NCBI RefSeq assembly: GCF_022606465.1
Contig: NZ_JALBUF010000001.1
Coordinates: forward strand, 496,001 to 560,000
DNA: 64,000 nt
From: Sulfoacidibacillus ferrooxidans
Lineage (GTDB): Bacteria > Bacillota > Bacilli > Alicyclobacillales > SLC66
Reading direction: 5' to 3'
Shown: positions 19,081 to 28,303 of the stretch, one piece after another
Layout: every line of letters begins with the position of its first letter
Position numbering within the stretch: the stretch's first letter is position 1
Notes under the pieces: model-generated
Told to the model about the DNA's origin: nothing
Seen by the model: only the letters and a program-made list of their open reading frames with translations
Databases searched by the model: none
Translations under genes and position numbers: made by a program

Positions 19081-19830
19081 TCACCTCATTTTTAGTGCTG
19101 CCGAAAGCGTTGCTCCTACTTTAGCATGAATGGTGAGATCTGCTTTCTCATCAATATATGTTTCATCCAAATTAACGACCACTAACTGATGATGTCCTTT
19201 AATGATATATTGTGGTAAACTCGCCACCGGATCTACTGTTAAAGATGTACCTAGAACCAGCAATACATCAGAACGTACAATACCGTAAAATGCCTCCTCA
19301 AATCCCTTAACCATTTGGCCAAATAAAACGACATCCGGTTCAAGTACTGCATCACACATATCGCCATTTTGTTCTACATAGTCACATCGAGGAATGGCGT
19401 TTTCGAGTATATATTGTATGCCATATCTGCGATGGCCGCGTGGACATTGTGCAAAATGAATACTACCGTGTAGCTCATGCACTTGCTTGCTCCCTGCAGC
19501 CTGATGGAGTCCATCTACGTTTTGTGTAAATATCACTACTTCTTTACCCGCTCTTTCAAGTGCCGCTAAAGACTCATGACCGATATTTGGTTTTGCTGCA
19601 CGATATTGTTCATTCATAAAAACTCGCTTAAATGCCAGCCAAAATTCCTCTGGATGCCCATGCAAATATTCTTCAGTCATCATCGCAACCACATGGGGAT
19701 CTTTCCACAATCCGTTTTCCGATCGAAAATCCGGTATTCCTGACTCTGTGCTCATCCCTGCTCCAGAAAGAACAGCAATACGCCGACTTTGATCCAAAAT
19801 ATCCCGTAACTGCTTGATTCCTTCTTCCAT
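19081..19830 (-). CDS. NAD-dependent protein deacylase (sirtuin)
   Basis: 249 residues, class III deacylase. Visible: GAGMSTESGIPDFRS (NAD site), FTQNVDGLHQAAG, the catalytic His in VHELHGS, and VLGTSLTVDPVASLP. The zinc ribbon is unusual: instead of two CxxC pairs I see CPRGH, RCDYVEQNGDMC, so one cysteine seems replaced (possibly by His). It would remove acetyl groups from lysines. The next gene upstream on the same strand is a Pat-like acetyltransferase, 42 bases away, pointing to one reversible acylation unit, with acetyl-CoA synthetase the classic target. Confidence 0.9.
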   Translation of the reverse strand: MEEGIKQLRDILDQSRRIAVLSGAGMSTESGIPDFRSENGLWKDPHVVAMMTEEYLHGHPEEFWLAFKRVFMNEQYRAAKPNIGHESLAALERAGKEVVIFTQNVDGLHQAAGSKQVHELHGSIHFAQCPRGHRRYGIQYILENAIPRCDYVEQNGDMCDAVLEPDVVLFGQMVKGFEEAFYGIVRSDVLLVLGTSLTVDPVASLPQYIIKGHHQLVVVNLDETYIDEKADLTIHAKVGATLSAALKMR

Positions 19831-19872
19831 AAGTCACTCCCCCACACGTATCTGCTATACCAACTAGTCTAT

Positions 19873-22281
19873 CTAAAGCGAAGGCACAGCCTGGACAAAA
19901 ATCTCGAAGTCAACTAAGTATGCTTTCTCTTGATCAAATTCAATTCTTCTGCAAATCACAGAGAATATCTCCGGAGCTGATTCGATGAGCACAGAGAGCC
20001 GTAGCAAAATACCCATTAATGCACGAGCACTTACTAATTGAAGTTGAACATGACTCAATACAGCTTCTACCATCTCGCGTGCATCCAAATCTGTAAGAGG
20101 CATCATGCGCGTTCCAGATTTGATTTGTGGTACATCTTCACTGCTCAACTCATAATCGTGAAAAGCATATAAAGTAATGAGCGGTCCAAACAGCGAGTCA
20201 ACTTTCATTTCAAGCCACATTGTCCGAATGTCCGTATGTTGTTTTTTTGCAGTTGCAACGCCCAGGATCGACAACAATTGTTCCGCCTGTTCACGAGGTA
20301 GCAACGCTAGTTCTGGTTGTAAATTTTGACGTACTAAACTACGTATTTGATCACTATCAATGTCTTCAAATACGGGCAAATCACCAGGCTCCGTGCGACA
20401 AAATGAAGCGTAATCAGCAACTTTTGCTAAAGCGCGTACAGCATGCTCTGGAAATGGATACACAGGAATACGAAGCGTTCCTGCACAAATATAATGCACA
20501 AAATCATCACCAGGAGTTAAAAAGTTTGCAACAATGGGCTTTACTTCATGAGTGTGACCCTGCTTTTCATAGTCCTGCTGTACCTCTTCGACCGCTTGTG
20601 CAATGGCTTTCATGACCCCTTCTTGGTCGGTGGCACTCACTGGTGTAAAGATCACCATGACAGCATCGACTGAGTCATCGCGCAATACTTGCGGCAACAC
20701 ATCCCGATAACTTTGTGCAAGCGCCTCGAACCCCAAGTTAATGACTGGCCCTACAAACTCCAATCCTTCACGAATAATTGTGTCCACAGTGATGACCGCA
20801 CCACCTGCTGTATTGGTGACCACCGCTACCCGTCTTCCGCGCGGTAAAGGTGCATAGCTGAGGATGGCTGCTGCATCAAATAGTTCTAGTAAAGTATTCA
20901 CTCGAATAATTCCTGCTTGCCGAAACAGAGCATCCACAGCCGTATCAGGCGCTGCAAGCGTGCTTTGGCGCGTCTTAGAAAGTGAAAATGCACTGGCGGT
21001 ACGTGCACTCTTTACCACAATGATCGGTTTTTGACGTGCAATGCGCCGCGTGATGCTCCAAAACTTGCGAGGATTGCCAAATGACTCTAGGTAAAGAACA
21101 ATAATTTTTGTAGCTGCATCATCTTCCCAATACTGCAGTAAATCATTACCTGACACATCTACACGATTGCCAAGACTTACAAAGCTAGACACCCCTACGC
21201 CAATGCGACTAGCGTACTCCAGCACGGCAATCCCTAGTGCACCTGAATGACTTGCGATAGCAATGCTTCCGCTAATCGGAAGTACGGGCGAAAAGCTAGC
21301 ATTCATATGCACCTCTTCAGTCAAATGCAATAATCCCAAACTACTTGGTCCTATCATTCGCCTACCCGCACCGCGAATCTTGCGAAAGATCTCTTTCTCA
21401 AGCATGCTACCTTCTGGATCGCGATCGGAAAAACCGGATGCCACGATAATAATGGCGCCCACTTCTGCACGTAAACAATCATCGACAACAGCGTTTACTT
21501 GTGCAGCAGGTACGGCTATCATTGCAAGGTCAACTGTCTCCGGTACCGACAATACACTTTTATACGCTCGAACCGCTGATACTGATGTTGCCGTCGGATT
21601 AACTGGATATACGGTTCCTCTATAGTCACTTTGTAAAATATTGCGCAATAATACATGGCCCAAATGAGTAGGATCTTTCGATGCTCCAATCACTGCAATG
21701 CTATTGGGTTCAAAAAATGGTTTTAATGAGGCCACAGTAGCGCGTTTATCGCGCATCGCTCGCAAGGTGCGGAGCTTTTCAGTGTGAGATAACGAAAGGT
21801 GTAAATGGATGGTATCGGATTCATATGTACTCATAAGCTCGTATCCACTTGCTCGAAAGACATTGAGCATTGGGGTATTATCTCGCAGAACATACGCTTC
21901 AAACTGTTGAATACCGTGATTCCACGCTGATTCTGCAAGATATTCAAGTAACAATGTGCCGATACCCTTTTGCTGTATCTTATCGTCGACTAAGAAAGCC
22001 ACTTCCGCTGTAGTTCCTGCATCGACTCGAACATAATTGCCGATGGCGATCAGTTCTTCTCCAGCCATACAGAGCAGGCCTAGCGAGTTTGGACCGCCAT
22101 CGCCAATCATAGCTGTGATGAGATCCTCGCGCACTTCTTTGACCACATGCATAAAACGAAAGTAAAGACTTTCTGCAGATACGCGTGAGCTCAAATCCCG
22201 TATAAGCACGCGATCGGCTTCCACATCTTTAGCCATTCGCAACTCAGCAACACGCCCGTCGCGAAGTATGATCGGCTGCAT
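19873..22281 (-). CDS. Pat-like protein acetyltransferase: GNAT fused to acyl-CoA synthetase (NDP-forming)-like domains
   Basis: 802 residues. An N-terminal GNAT domain (residues 1-170; FLVDDKIQQKGIGTLLLEYLAE is the acetyl-CoA loop), a CoA-binding Rossmann domain (from about 195; SIAVIGASKDPTHLGHVLLRNI), two ligase-like domains (GPSSLGLLHLTEEV; IASHSGALGIAVLEYASR; VVTNTAGGAVITVDTII), and a short C-terminal part. The family ends in an ATP-grasp domain of some 220 residues; here only about 140 degenerate residues remain, so acyl-CoA synthesis is unlikely and acetyl-CoA sensing or binding more likely. GNAT is N-terminal, opposite to enterobacterial Pat. Partner of the sirtuin downstream. Confidence 0.85.
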   Translation of the reverse strand: MQPIILRDGRVAELRMAKDVEADRVLIRDLSSRVSAESLYFRFMHVVKEVREDLITAMIGDGGPNSLGLLCMAGEELIAIGNYVRVDAGTTAEVAFLVDDKIQQKGIGTLLLEYLAESAWNHGIQQFEAYVLRDNTPMLNVFRASGYELMSTYESDTIHLHLSLSHTEKLRTLRAMRDKRATVASLKPFFEPNSIAVIGASKDPTHLGHVLLRNILQSDYRGTVYPVNPTATSVSAVRAYKSVLSVPETVDLAMIAVPAAQVNAVVDDCLRAEVGAIIIVASGFSDRDPEGSMLEKEIFRKIRGAGRRMIGPSSLGLLHLTEEVHMNASFSPVLPISGSIAIASHSGALGIAVLEYASRIGVGVSSFVSLGNRVDVSGNDLLQYWEDDAATKIIVLYLESFGNPRKFWSITRRIARQKPIIVVKSARTASAFSLSKTRQSTLAAPDTAVDALFRQAGIIRVNTLLELFDAAAILSYAPLPRGRRVAVVTNTAGGAVITVDTIIREGLEFVGPVINLGFEALAQSYRDVLPQVLRDDSVDAVMVIFTPVSATDQEGVMKAIAQAVEEVQQDYEKQGHTHEVKPIVANFLTPGDDFVHYICAGTLRIPVYPFPEHAVRALAKVADYASFCRTEPGDLPVFEDIDSDQIRSLVRQNLQPELALLPREQAEQLLSILGVATAKKQHTDIRTMWLEMKVDSLFGPLITLYAFHDYELSSEDVPQIKSGTRMMPLTDLDAREMVEAVLSHVQLQLVSARALMGILLRLSVLIESAPEIFSVICRRIEFDQEKAYLVDFEIFVQAVPSL

Positions 22282-22407
22282 GTGTCATTCCTCCTACAAT
22301 CGCTTTTAAGCACAACCGATAAACTGAAATTCGATAGACATGCAAACATTTCCTGCACAATTACGATACAATAAAAAGGTGCTTACACTGCATGAAGAAA
22401 GGCGGAA

Positions 22408-22929
22408 ATGAACATGGAATCATTCGTCCCAAGTCAAACAATTCATGAGGCCACACTGAATATACTTGCAGAACGCGGTGTGTCTATCCATGCCATCGCG
22501 CAAATCACAAAGCACCTCCAAGATCCTTATATACCTAATCTCACCATTGCCATGTGTGAAGAAAGTATTCACCATGTCCTTAGCAAACGAGAAGTTCAAA
22601 ATGCCATTTTGACTGGTGTAGAACTTGATATTTTAGCGGAAGAAAAACGCCTATCTACGCCTATTCAAGCGATTATTGAATCGGATGAAAGTTTGTATGG
22701 AGTGGATGAAATCCTTGCTCTCTCCATCTTAAACATCTACGGCAGTATTGGCTATACAAACTATGGCTATGTAGATAAGATTAAGTACGGAATCTTAGCC
22801 GATCTTAATGATCATTCGTCAAAACGCGTCCACACGTTCATGGATGATCTAGTGGGCGCAGTGGCAGCGGCTGCCGCAAGTAGACTTGCTCATCGCCATC
22901 GCACAGACTTAGAAGAACAACAAAGTTAA
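22408..22929 (+). CDS. Phosphatidylglycerophosphatase A-like protein (YutG type)
   Basis: 173 residues. Motifs of the PgpA/YutG family: GVDEILALSILNIYGSIGYTNYGYVDK and GILADLNDH, followed by an alanine-rich helix (LVGAVAAAAASRLAHRHR). Without strong transmembrane segments, as in Gram-positive YutG. Presumed to act on phosphatidylglycerophosphate or a related lipid phosphate. AAAGGCGG precedes two possible ATGs (22408 and 22414); the second gives better spacing. Divergent from the acetyltransferase gene and followed by a perfect hairpin. Confidence 0.85.
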   Translation: MNMESFVPSQTIHEATLNILAERGVSIHAIAQITKHLQDPYIPNLTIAMCEESIHHVLSKREVQNAILTGVELDILAEEKRLSTPIQAIIESDESLYGVDEILALSILNIYGSIGYTNYGYVDKIKYGILADLNDHSSKRVHTFMDDLVGAVAAAAASRLAHRHRTDLEEQQS

Positions 22930-22934
22930 TCATT

Positions 22935-22965
22935 TTGTCATCGATGAGACTCTCATCGATGACAA
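22935..22965 (+). terminator. Perfect 14-bp hairpin after the PgpA-like gene
   Basis: Arms TTGTCATCGATGAG and CTCATCGATGACAA with a three-base loop, six bases after the stop codon. The tail TGTGTCTTTTG is only moderately T-rich, so termination is likely but not textbook. Confidence 0.6.
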
Positions 22966-23075
22966 TGTGTCTTTTGACATGACAATCGTGCAAACCATTC
23001 TTTCCTTGTCCCCATACGATAAGATGTCTGCACTTTAACTAAGTAAGTACAGATATCACGTTAGGAGAAGGGAGC

Positions 23076-23876
23076 ATGATCATGCTACACAGTTTTCGCA
23101 AACCGCTTGCTGATCTACCTGTTGCCAATGCCTCAAACACAACCTACGGCTGGAGTTCTGAAAATTGGTCTGGTTATGCACTCACATCAGATACTCAAGG
23201 AACGTATACAAGCATCTCTGGTACATGGGTGGTTCCAGAAGTCAGCGTACCAGCATCTCCAAACCCGAATTCAGAAGATAACTTTTGGACTTGGATTGCT
23301 GATATTTTTGATGGAGATGGCTTAACACAATCTTCATCATCTTACTCCGCTACTTGGATTGGCATTGATGGCTTTACTAATAGCCAACTCATCCAAACTG
23401 GTACAGCACAAAATATCGTCGATGGGCAAGCCCAATACTTTGCTTGGTGGGAAATACTACCTAACCCTGAAACACAACTTAGCACATCCCAATACCCTGT
23501 ATCTCCTGGCGACGAAATGCAGGCGCAGATTGCACAACAGGCAGATGGTACTTGGAGTATTATATTAACAGATATGACACAAAATTGGACCTTCACTGAA
23601 AATGGCATTGAGTACACTGGTCCGCAAACTTCTGCAGAGTGGATTGAGGAAGCTCCCGCGTTAAATGGTGCTATCACAACACTCGCCAATTATGGGTCGA
23701 TATCTTTTGAATCGACGCAAACCAATAATCAAAATCCAGAATTTACGTTATATGATGCAGGTGTCATGATACAAAATGGTCAATGGATATCTACTCCTTC
23801 ACAGCCGAATGCAAATGGCAATGGATTTATCATCGGTTATGGGAGTTCCATTCCACCTGCACCAACCACAAACTAA
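23076..23876 (+). CDS. G1 family (eqolisin-type) glutamic peptidase
   Basis: 266 residues rich in Ser, Thr, Trp, Gln and poor in Lys, typical of proteins working in acid. The eqolisin blocks are visible: SENWSGYAL, GTWVVPEV, SATWIGIDG..LIQTG with catalytic Gln107, FAWWEILP, and SAEWIEEAP with catalytic Glu188. These acid peptidases act at low pH and are best known from fungi, with some in acidophilic bacteria. I see no signal peptide: the N-terminus MIMLHSFRKPLADLP is short and not hydrophobic. AGGAG lies eight bases before the ATG. Monocistronic. Confidence 0.88.
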   Translation: MIMLHSFRKPLADLPVANASNTTYGWSSENWSGYALTSDTQGTYTSISGTWVVPEVSVPASPNPNSEDNFWTWIADIFDGDGLTQSSSSYSATWIGIDGFTNSQLIQTGTAQNIVDGQAQYFAWWEILPNPETQLSTSQYPVSPGDEMQAQIAQQADGTWSIILTDMTQNWTFTENGIEYTGPQTSAEWIEEAPALNGAITTLANYGSISFESTQTNNQNPEFTLYDAGVMIQNGQWISTPSQPNANGNGFIIGYGSSIPPAPTTN

Positions 23877-23931
23877 TATTCATCCTCCATCATGTAAAAG
23901 AGGACGCATAGGATTAAGTTGTGGTTCAACA

Positions 23932-23979
23932 CATGTCGAATTGCATAGAGAGATAGGATTCTCTATGCAATTCGACATG
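23932..23979. repeat. Perfect 20-bp inverted repeat with 8-base loop
   Basis: The arms at 23932-23951 and 23960-23979 are exact reverse complements, 20 bases each. No T-run follows on either strand. It lies 55 bases after the peptidase gene and its right arm overlaps the -35 element of the next operon's promoter by three bases. It may terminate or stabilise the peptidase mRNA, or be an operator. Confidence 0.65.
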
Positions 23980-24005
23980 ACAGCTATATAAATCTCCGCT
24001 ACAAT
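23977..24005 (+). promoter_or_regulatory. Candidate sigma-A promoter of the oxidase-assembly operon
   Basis: ATGACA (23977-23982), a 17-base spacer, TACAAT (24000-24005); each hexamer differs from consensus at one position. The start of transcription would lie about 55 bases before the lipoprotein gene. The -35 element begins within the end of the long hairpin at 23932-23979. Confidence 0.65.
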
Positions 24006-24068
24006 ATAAAGGGTAGCGACAGATAATGAAATCGATCTGCGCATAATGATCTCTTAGAGAGGATGCGC

Positions 24069-24491
24069 ATGTACATGAAGCGATTGCCTATGTTGTTCTT
24101 ATCCCTTTTTTGCAGTATGACTATGCTTTCTGGATGCGCAACACAGCAAACACCATCAGCAACCAACACACGTACGTTGACTGCTTCTTCTGGCACACAA
24201 AAAGTATCAATGACGTTGTCTCCAGCCCATTTTCTAGCGCTTCATCCCGTTTCAATACACGTACATATTACATCAACAGATCACGCGAGCATTGTGCAAT
24301 CTGTACAAGTAAAGGAAACCATGCCTGATATGAGTATGCCTGTTCCAGCCATTCAACTCACAAAAAATGCATCTGACACCTATAGTGGAACGCTTGTGTT
24401 TGTCATGACTGGACCTTGGACAATAACGCTTCACGAAAAAACAACGACAGGAAGTTTCACTATTCCTTTTCACGTCCAAGTACAATCGTGA
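24069..24491 (+). CDS. YtkA/FixH-like lipoprotein
   Basis: About 140 residues: signal peptide with lipobox LSGC (CAMTMLSGCA region), then an immunoglobulin-like YtkA domain (VSMTLSPAHFLALHPVSIHVHI; KETMPDMSMPVPAIQLTKNASDTYSGTLVFVMTGPWTITL). The Met- and His-containing stretch MPDMSMP resembles copper-handling sites of FixH/YtkA proteins that help oxidase assembly. ATG 24069 is chosen because GAGAGG ends six bases earlier and touches the ATG at 24063. First gene of a plus-strand operon with a DsbD_2-like protein, a CcoI-like ATPase and CtaG, which supports a copper delivery role outside the membrane. Confidence 0.8.
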   Translation: MYMKRLPMLFLSLFCSMTMLSGCATQQTPSATNTRTLTASSGTQKVSMTLSPAHFLALHPVSIHVHITSTDHASIVQSVQVKETMPDMSMPVPAIQLTKNASDTYSGTLVFVMTGPWTITLHEKTTTGSFTIPFHVQVQS

Positions 24492-24537
24492 TATGTAACG
24501 ATTTAACATGCATATATTCTATGGAAAAGAGCCACCT

Positions 24538-25077
24538 ATGAAAAGTCAACCTCATGCCATGGTACCAGCCAACAGACATAGCTGGCGCTATATTTTATCT
24601 GCCGTTCTTTTTATGGCAATGGTATCACCACCTGTGAAACAATGGCTAATTTTAAGTGAAGAAGATCATCTAAGCTCCCTGCAGGCCATCGTCTATTTGA
24701 TTATTTCGATTGCGGGCATGCTTCCTGGATTTTCCTTGCAACCAAAAATTCTAGAATTTGCTACAGGTTTTAGCCAAGCATTATTGCAAAATGACTCAGA
24801 TGAACGCAGAGTTGCGTATTTACATCGCACAGCAGTCATCATTCTGATCATCAGTATGATTGCCAGTCTACTTTGGACTAACTCTGCACTCAATCAATTT
24901 GTTGATCTTCATCGGGGCCTTTACGTGGAGGCCAACCTACTTGTCTATATTATGGGCTTTGTCACCTCAATTGCATGGATTTTATTGTTAAAACGCTATG
25001 CGCTTTACGGTATACTTTTTACTTCAACCATGATGATGATGATGATTGCAAATTTACTTGCCAGTCATAGTTTCTAG
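24538..25077 (+). CDS. Membrane protein of unknown function, oxidase-assembly operon
   Basis: About 179 residues with four or five hydrophobic segments (RYILSAVLFMAMV; LQAIVYLIISIAGMLPGF; TAVIILIISMIASLLW; LLVYIMGFVTSIAWILLL; a Met-rich last helix with five consecutive Met). The Met cluster in a membrane helix is notable next to copper genes and could be a copper route, but that is inference. I do not recognise the family. It starts 46 bases after the lipoprotein gene with a weak ribosome binding site and is followed closely by the DsbD_2-like gene. Confidence 0.6.
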   Translation: MKSQPHAMVPANRHSWRYILSAVLFMAMVSPPVKQWLILSEEDHLSSLQAIVYLIISIAGMLPGFSLQPKILEFATGFSQALLQNDSDERRVAYLHRTAVIILIISMIASLLWTNSALNQFVDLHRGLYVEANLLVYIMGFVTSIAWILLLKRYALYGILFTSTMMMMMIANLLASHSF

Positions 25078-25100
25078 AGATCTTAAGGAGCGAATAACGA

Positions 25101-25841
25101 TTGAATGGTTTACCCTTATTACTTACTGCGCTTGGCATCGGTTTACTACAAGGATTTGTCCATTGTGCCGGTATGTGCGGACCTTTTGTACTCGCGTATA
25201 GTCTCTCCCTTGGGAGTGCTACTGCTGGACAAGAAAAACAATCGTTTCGCACCATTCTAATTCGCGCACACCTCCCACACAACATCGGTCGCATTCTCAT
25301 GTTCACAGTACTTGGTGCCGTCTTTGGAGCCATTGGCTCATTTGTCAATGTCGCTGCCAGAACATCAGGAATCCAAGCGATCGCCGCTTTTGTGGGTGGA
25401 TCGCTTATGGTACTATGGGCGATTGATGAGTGGAGAACAGGGCACGGAGCTGGATTTCTTGAGCGCTATTCGTTACTTCGCAACAAAGGGATGCAGTCTC
25501 GCTTGCGAATATGGATGGATCGACGCGATCCCCTTGGAGCCTTTCTCGCAGGAGTCCTACTTGGTTTGCATCCGTGTGGCCTTTTGTTTGCCATGCTCAT
25601 CACAGCCGCTGCCACAGGATCAGCGATCAAAGGTGCCATGTTGATGCTCGTATTTGGCATAGGCACGATTCCGTCTTTGTTGACAGTCGCTACGGCTGGT
25701 TTCTACGGGCGTAAGCGTCTGCAAGGACGCCTTTTTTCAAATATCGCAGCAACTCTCATCGCTCTTAGTGGCATTTTGTTTATTTTACGAGGAATGGTGA
25801 TCAACGATTGGATACCGAGCGTGAATCCATGGCTATTTTAA
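25101..25841 (+). CDS. DsbD_2/TauE-like membrane protein for oxidase or copper biogenesis
   Basis: 246 residues, about six transmembrane helices. Two Cys-containing repeats mark the DsbD_2-type fold: GFVHCAGMCGPFVLAYSL near the N-terminus and GVLLGLHPCGLLFAMLI in the middle. Members are commonly encoded beside FixI/CcoI ATPases and thought to move reducing equivalents or metal across the membrane. The start is TTG at 25101, preceded by AAGGAG. It overlaps the ATPase gene by 13 bases, so the two are coupled. Confidence 0.82.
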   Translation: MNGLPLLLTALGIGLLQGFVHCAGMCGPFVLAYSLSLGSATAGQEKQSFRTILIRAHLPHNIGRILMFTVLGAVFGAIGSFVNVAARTSGIQAIAAFVGGSLMVLWAIDEWRTGHGAGFLERYSLLRNKGMQSRLRIWMDRRDPLGAFLAGVLLGLHPCGLLFAMLITAAATGSAIKGAMLMLVFGIGTIPSLLTVATAGFYGRKRLQGRLFSNIAATLIALSGILFILRGMVINDWIPSVNPWLF

Positions 25842-28270
25842 CTTGTCATTTATGTGAGCAACCAGCCACTACACCTATTCTGGATTCAGGATATACTTTT
25901 TGTTGTCATGGGTGTAAGGAACTTTGGCATGTACTTGGCGAAGACGAATTGCAACGACTCAAAGCCACACCAGGGATTAATTGGATAGAAGCCCGTGGGT
26001 TAGAACGACCTGGTGATTTTTTTGCACAAGAAGCAACCGATGCACATACTGTCACGCTTTCCTTAGATGGCATTTGGTGTGCGTCATGCACATTACTGAT
26101 CGAACATGTTGTACAACAAACACCTGGTGTATTTGCAGCTAAAGTAGACTTTTCAACAAGTACTGCACAGATCGCCTATGATCGAGAAACGGTCTCGCCT
26201 ACTGCTTTGTGTGACACCATTGGAAAATTAGGGTATAACGCAACGGCCGATGATGATGGAGATGGCAATTTGCACACGGCCGATGTCATTTTATTGCGTC
26301 GCTTTAGTGTGGCTGCTCTTCTTAGCCTTGTGATGATGATGCTCAGTGTTCCCGTATGGACCGGATATCTACCGCTTTTACCACAAGGGATGCGCCTACT
26401 TCTTAGTTATTCATTGTGGATATTATCTACACCCGTTATTTTTTGGAGTGGTTGGCCTTTTTTGCGTGGAGCCTGGTCCTCTATCCGCCATTTCGTTCCA
26501 ACCATGGACTTACTGATTGCCATTGGCAGTGTTTCGGCTTATGCCTACAGTGTAGTGAGTGTATTACAAAGTGGCCAATTCGTATATTTCGATACCGCAA
26601 GTCTGCTTGTGAGCTTTTTGCTATTTAGTCGGACACTCGAAGCTCAAACAAAGCGAAAAGCAAGTCAAGTGGTTTCTCTACTCGGCCGGTTAGCACCTAA
26701 AGAAGCTCGCGTAGTCAAAGATAGTCACGTTATGTTACTACCTATTGCTGATGTAATGGTTGGCGATGTCGTTCGCATTGAGACAGGTGAGACCATTCCT
26801 GTCGATGGAACAGTCATCTCAGGTCAGTCTGCAGTCGATGAATCTATGCTCACTGGCGAATCACTGTGGGTAGATAAGCACTTAAAAGATCCAGTATATG
26901 CAGGAACTACAAACCACTCTGGTCTGTTAGAAGTCGCTGTTTCACGAGTGACCGATACGCTTTTAAAGCAGACCACGGATTTTGTCCGCAATGCGGAGAA
27001 TCACACATTACGCTACCAACGTCTAGCAGACCGCATTTTAAAGATTTTTGTTCCCTTTGTACTGTTCACGGCTACAGGTACTTTTGCTGTTTTAGTGTGG
27101 GGATTGCACACTTCTATGGCCACTGCATTACTTCGATCTGTCGCAGTCCTTGTGATCGGTTGTCCTTGCGCACTTAGTATAGCTACACCTCTTGCTGTCC
27201 TAGGTGGTGTTCGCCGCCTGAATGATTTTGGGATTTTGCTTAGAAAGCACGAGGCGTTTGAACGCGCCGCCACGATTGATACACTCATCGTAGACAAAAC
27301 AGGGACGATGACGCTTGGCCAATTGGCTGTAAAAGCAGCCATTTTTCATCCCGATTACCCAGATGCCCTACTGTACTCACTATCTACTGAATTTTCGTCA
27401 GATCATCCGATGAGCAAAGCGATCGTACGCTATGCAAGTGATAGGGGACTTACTCCTCTACCGGTACGGGAGTTCCGTCCAATCCCTGGGTTTGGTGTCT
27501 ACGCAAATGTCTGTGATCACGATGTGACGATTGGTTCTACAGTAGGTGATGCGATTGCATCACCTGAATTTGAACAGACGGTTACAGAGTGGAAACAGGC
27601 AGGATATTCCGTTTCATATGTAGTCATCGATGACATGGTGAGCGGCGCGTACGCTTTTGCAGACACCGTGCGCCCTGAAGCATACCGTGTCGTTGCACAG
27701 CTACAGCAATCGAATATTCGTGTGATCATGGCTAGTGGTGATCACCAACGGGCAGTCCAAACCATTGCAGATGAGATCGGTATCCATGAGTACTACGCTC
27801 ATTTAAGCCCTACGGATAAAGCGGCTCTTGTTTTAGATATGCAAAAACAAGGTCATCAAGTAGCCTTTCTAGGCGATGGAATCAATGACGCTGCAGCCCT
27901 CGTCCAATCAACGATTGGTCTTGCTATGGGAAGTGGTGCGGATCTTGCCATTCAATCAGGTCACTTCATCCTTGCAAAGCAAGATTTAAGAGGTATCCCC
28001 AACTTACTTGATCTAGGCAAAAAGGTCACTGGAACCATCCGCTTTAATCTTGGGTGGGCTATTATCTATAACTTTATTGCCTTATGTGTTGCCGTTGCAG
28101 GTTTTGCAAGTCCTGCCATGGCGGCATTGGCCATGCTTATTTCCAGTGCTTTTGTTCTAGGTAATTCTCTACGTATTTTCGGGTGGTCTCCTTTGCGCTA
28201 TGCAAGAGGGGGGCTTATCATCGCTTCTACACTTGTTGCACTCGGTGCATTATCTTGGTTTACTTTTTAG
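25829..28270 (+). CDS. CcoI/FixI-like copper P1B-type ATPase
   Basis: About 813 residues. A Cys-rich N-terminal segment (CHLCEQ..CCHGCKEL) of the CcoI/FixI kind precedes a heavy-metal domain with WCASC, eight membrane helices, the metal site CPC (GCPCALSIATP), phosphorylation loop DKTGTMTLG, TGES, and GDGINDAAAL. Exports copper across the membrane; this subgroup supplies copper for heme-copper oxidase assembly rather than detoxification. Position beside FixH-like, DsbD_2-like and CtaG-like genes and near the oxidase operon supports that. The start (ATG 25829) has a weak ribosome binding site and probably depends on coupling to the previous gene. Confidence 0.92.
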   Translation: MAILTCHLCEQPATTPILDSGYTFCCHGCKELWHVLGEDELQRLKATPGINWIEARGLERPGDFFAQEATDAHTVTLSLDGIWCASCTLLIEHVVQQTPGVFAAKVDFSTSTAQIAYDRETVSPTALCDTIGKLGYNATADDDGDGNLHTADVILLRRFSVAALLSLVMMMLSVPVWTGYLPLLPQGMRLLLSYSLWILSTPVIFWSGWPFLRGAWSSIRHFVPTMDLLIAIGSVSAYAYSVVSVLQSGQFVYFDTASLLVSFLLFSRTLEAQTKRKASQVVSLLGRLAPKEARVVKDSHVMLLPIADVMVGDVVRIETGETIPVDGTVISGQSAVDESMLTGESLWVDKHLKDPVYAGTTNHSGLLEVAVSRVTDTLLKQTTDFVRNAENHTLRYQRLADRILKIFVPFVLFTATGTFAVLVWGLHTSMATALLRSVAVLVIGCPCALSIATPLAVLGGVRRLNDFGILLRKHEAFERAATIDTLIVDKTGTMTLGQLAVKAAIFHPDYPDALLYSLSTEFSSDHPMSKAIVRYASDRGLTPLPVREFRPIPGFGVYANVCDHDVTIGSTVGDAIASPEFEQTVTEWKQAGYSVSYVVIDDMVSGAYAFADTVRPEAYRVVAQLQQSNIRVIMASGDHQRAVQTIADEIGIHEYYAHLSPTDKAALVLDMQKQGHQVAFLGDGINDAAALVQSTIGLAMGSGADLAIQSGHFILAKQDLRGIPNLLDLGKKVTGTIRFNLGWAIIYNFIALCVAVAGFASPAMAALAMLISSAFVLGNSLRIFGWSPLRYARGGLIIASTLVALGALSWFTF

Positions 28271-28303
28271 TATATCAACTGATTTAAAAAAGGAGGGATA
28301 TTC

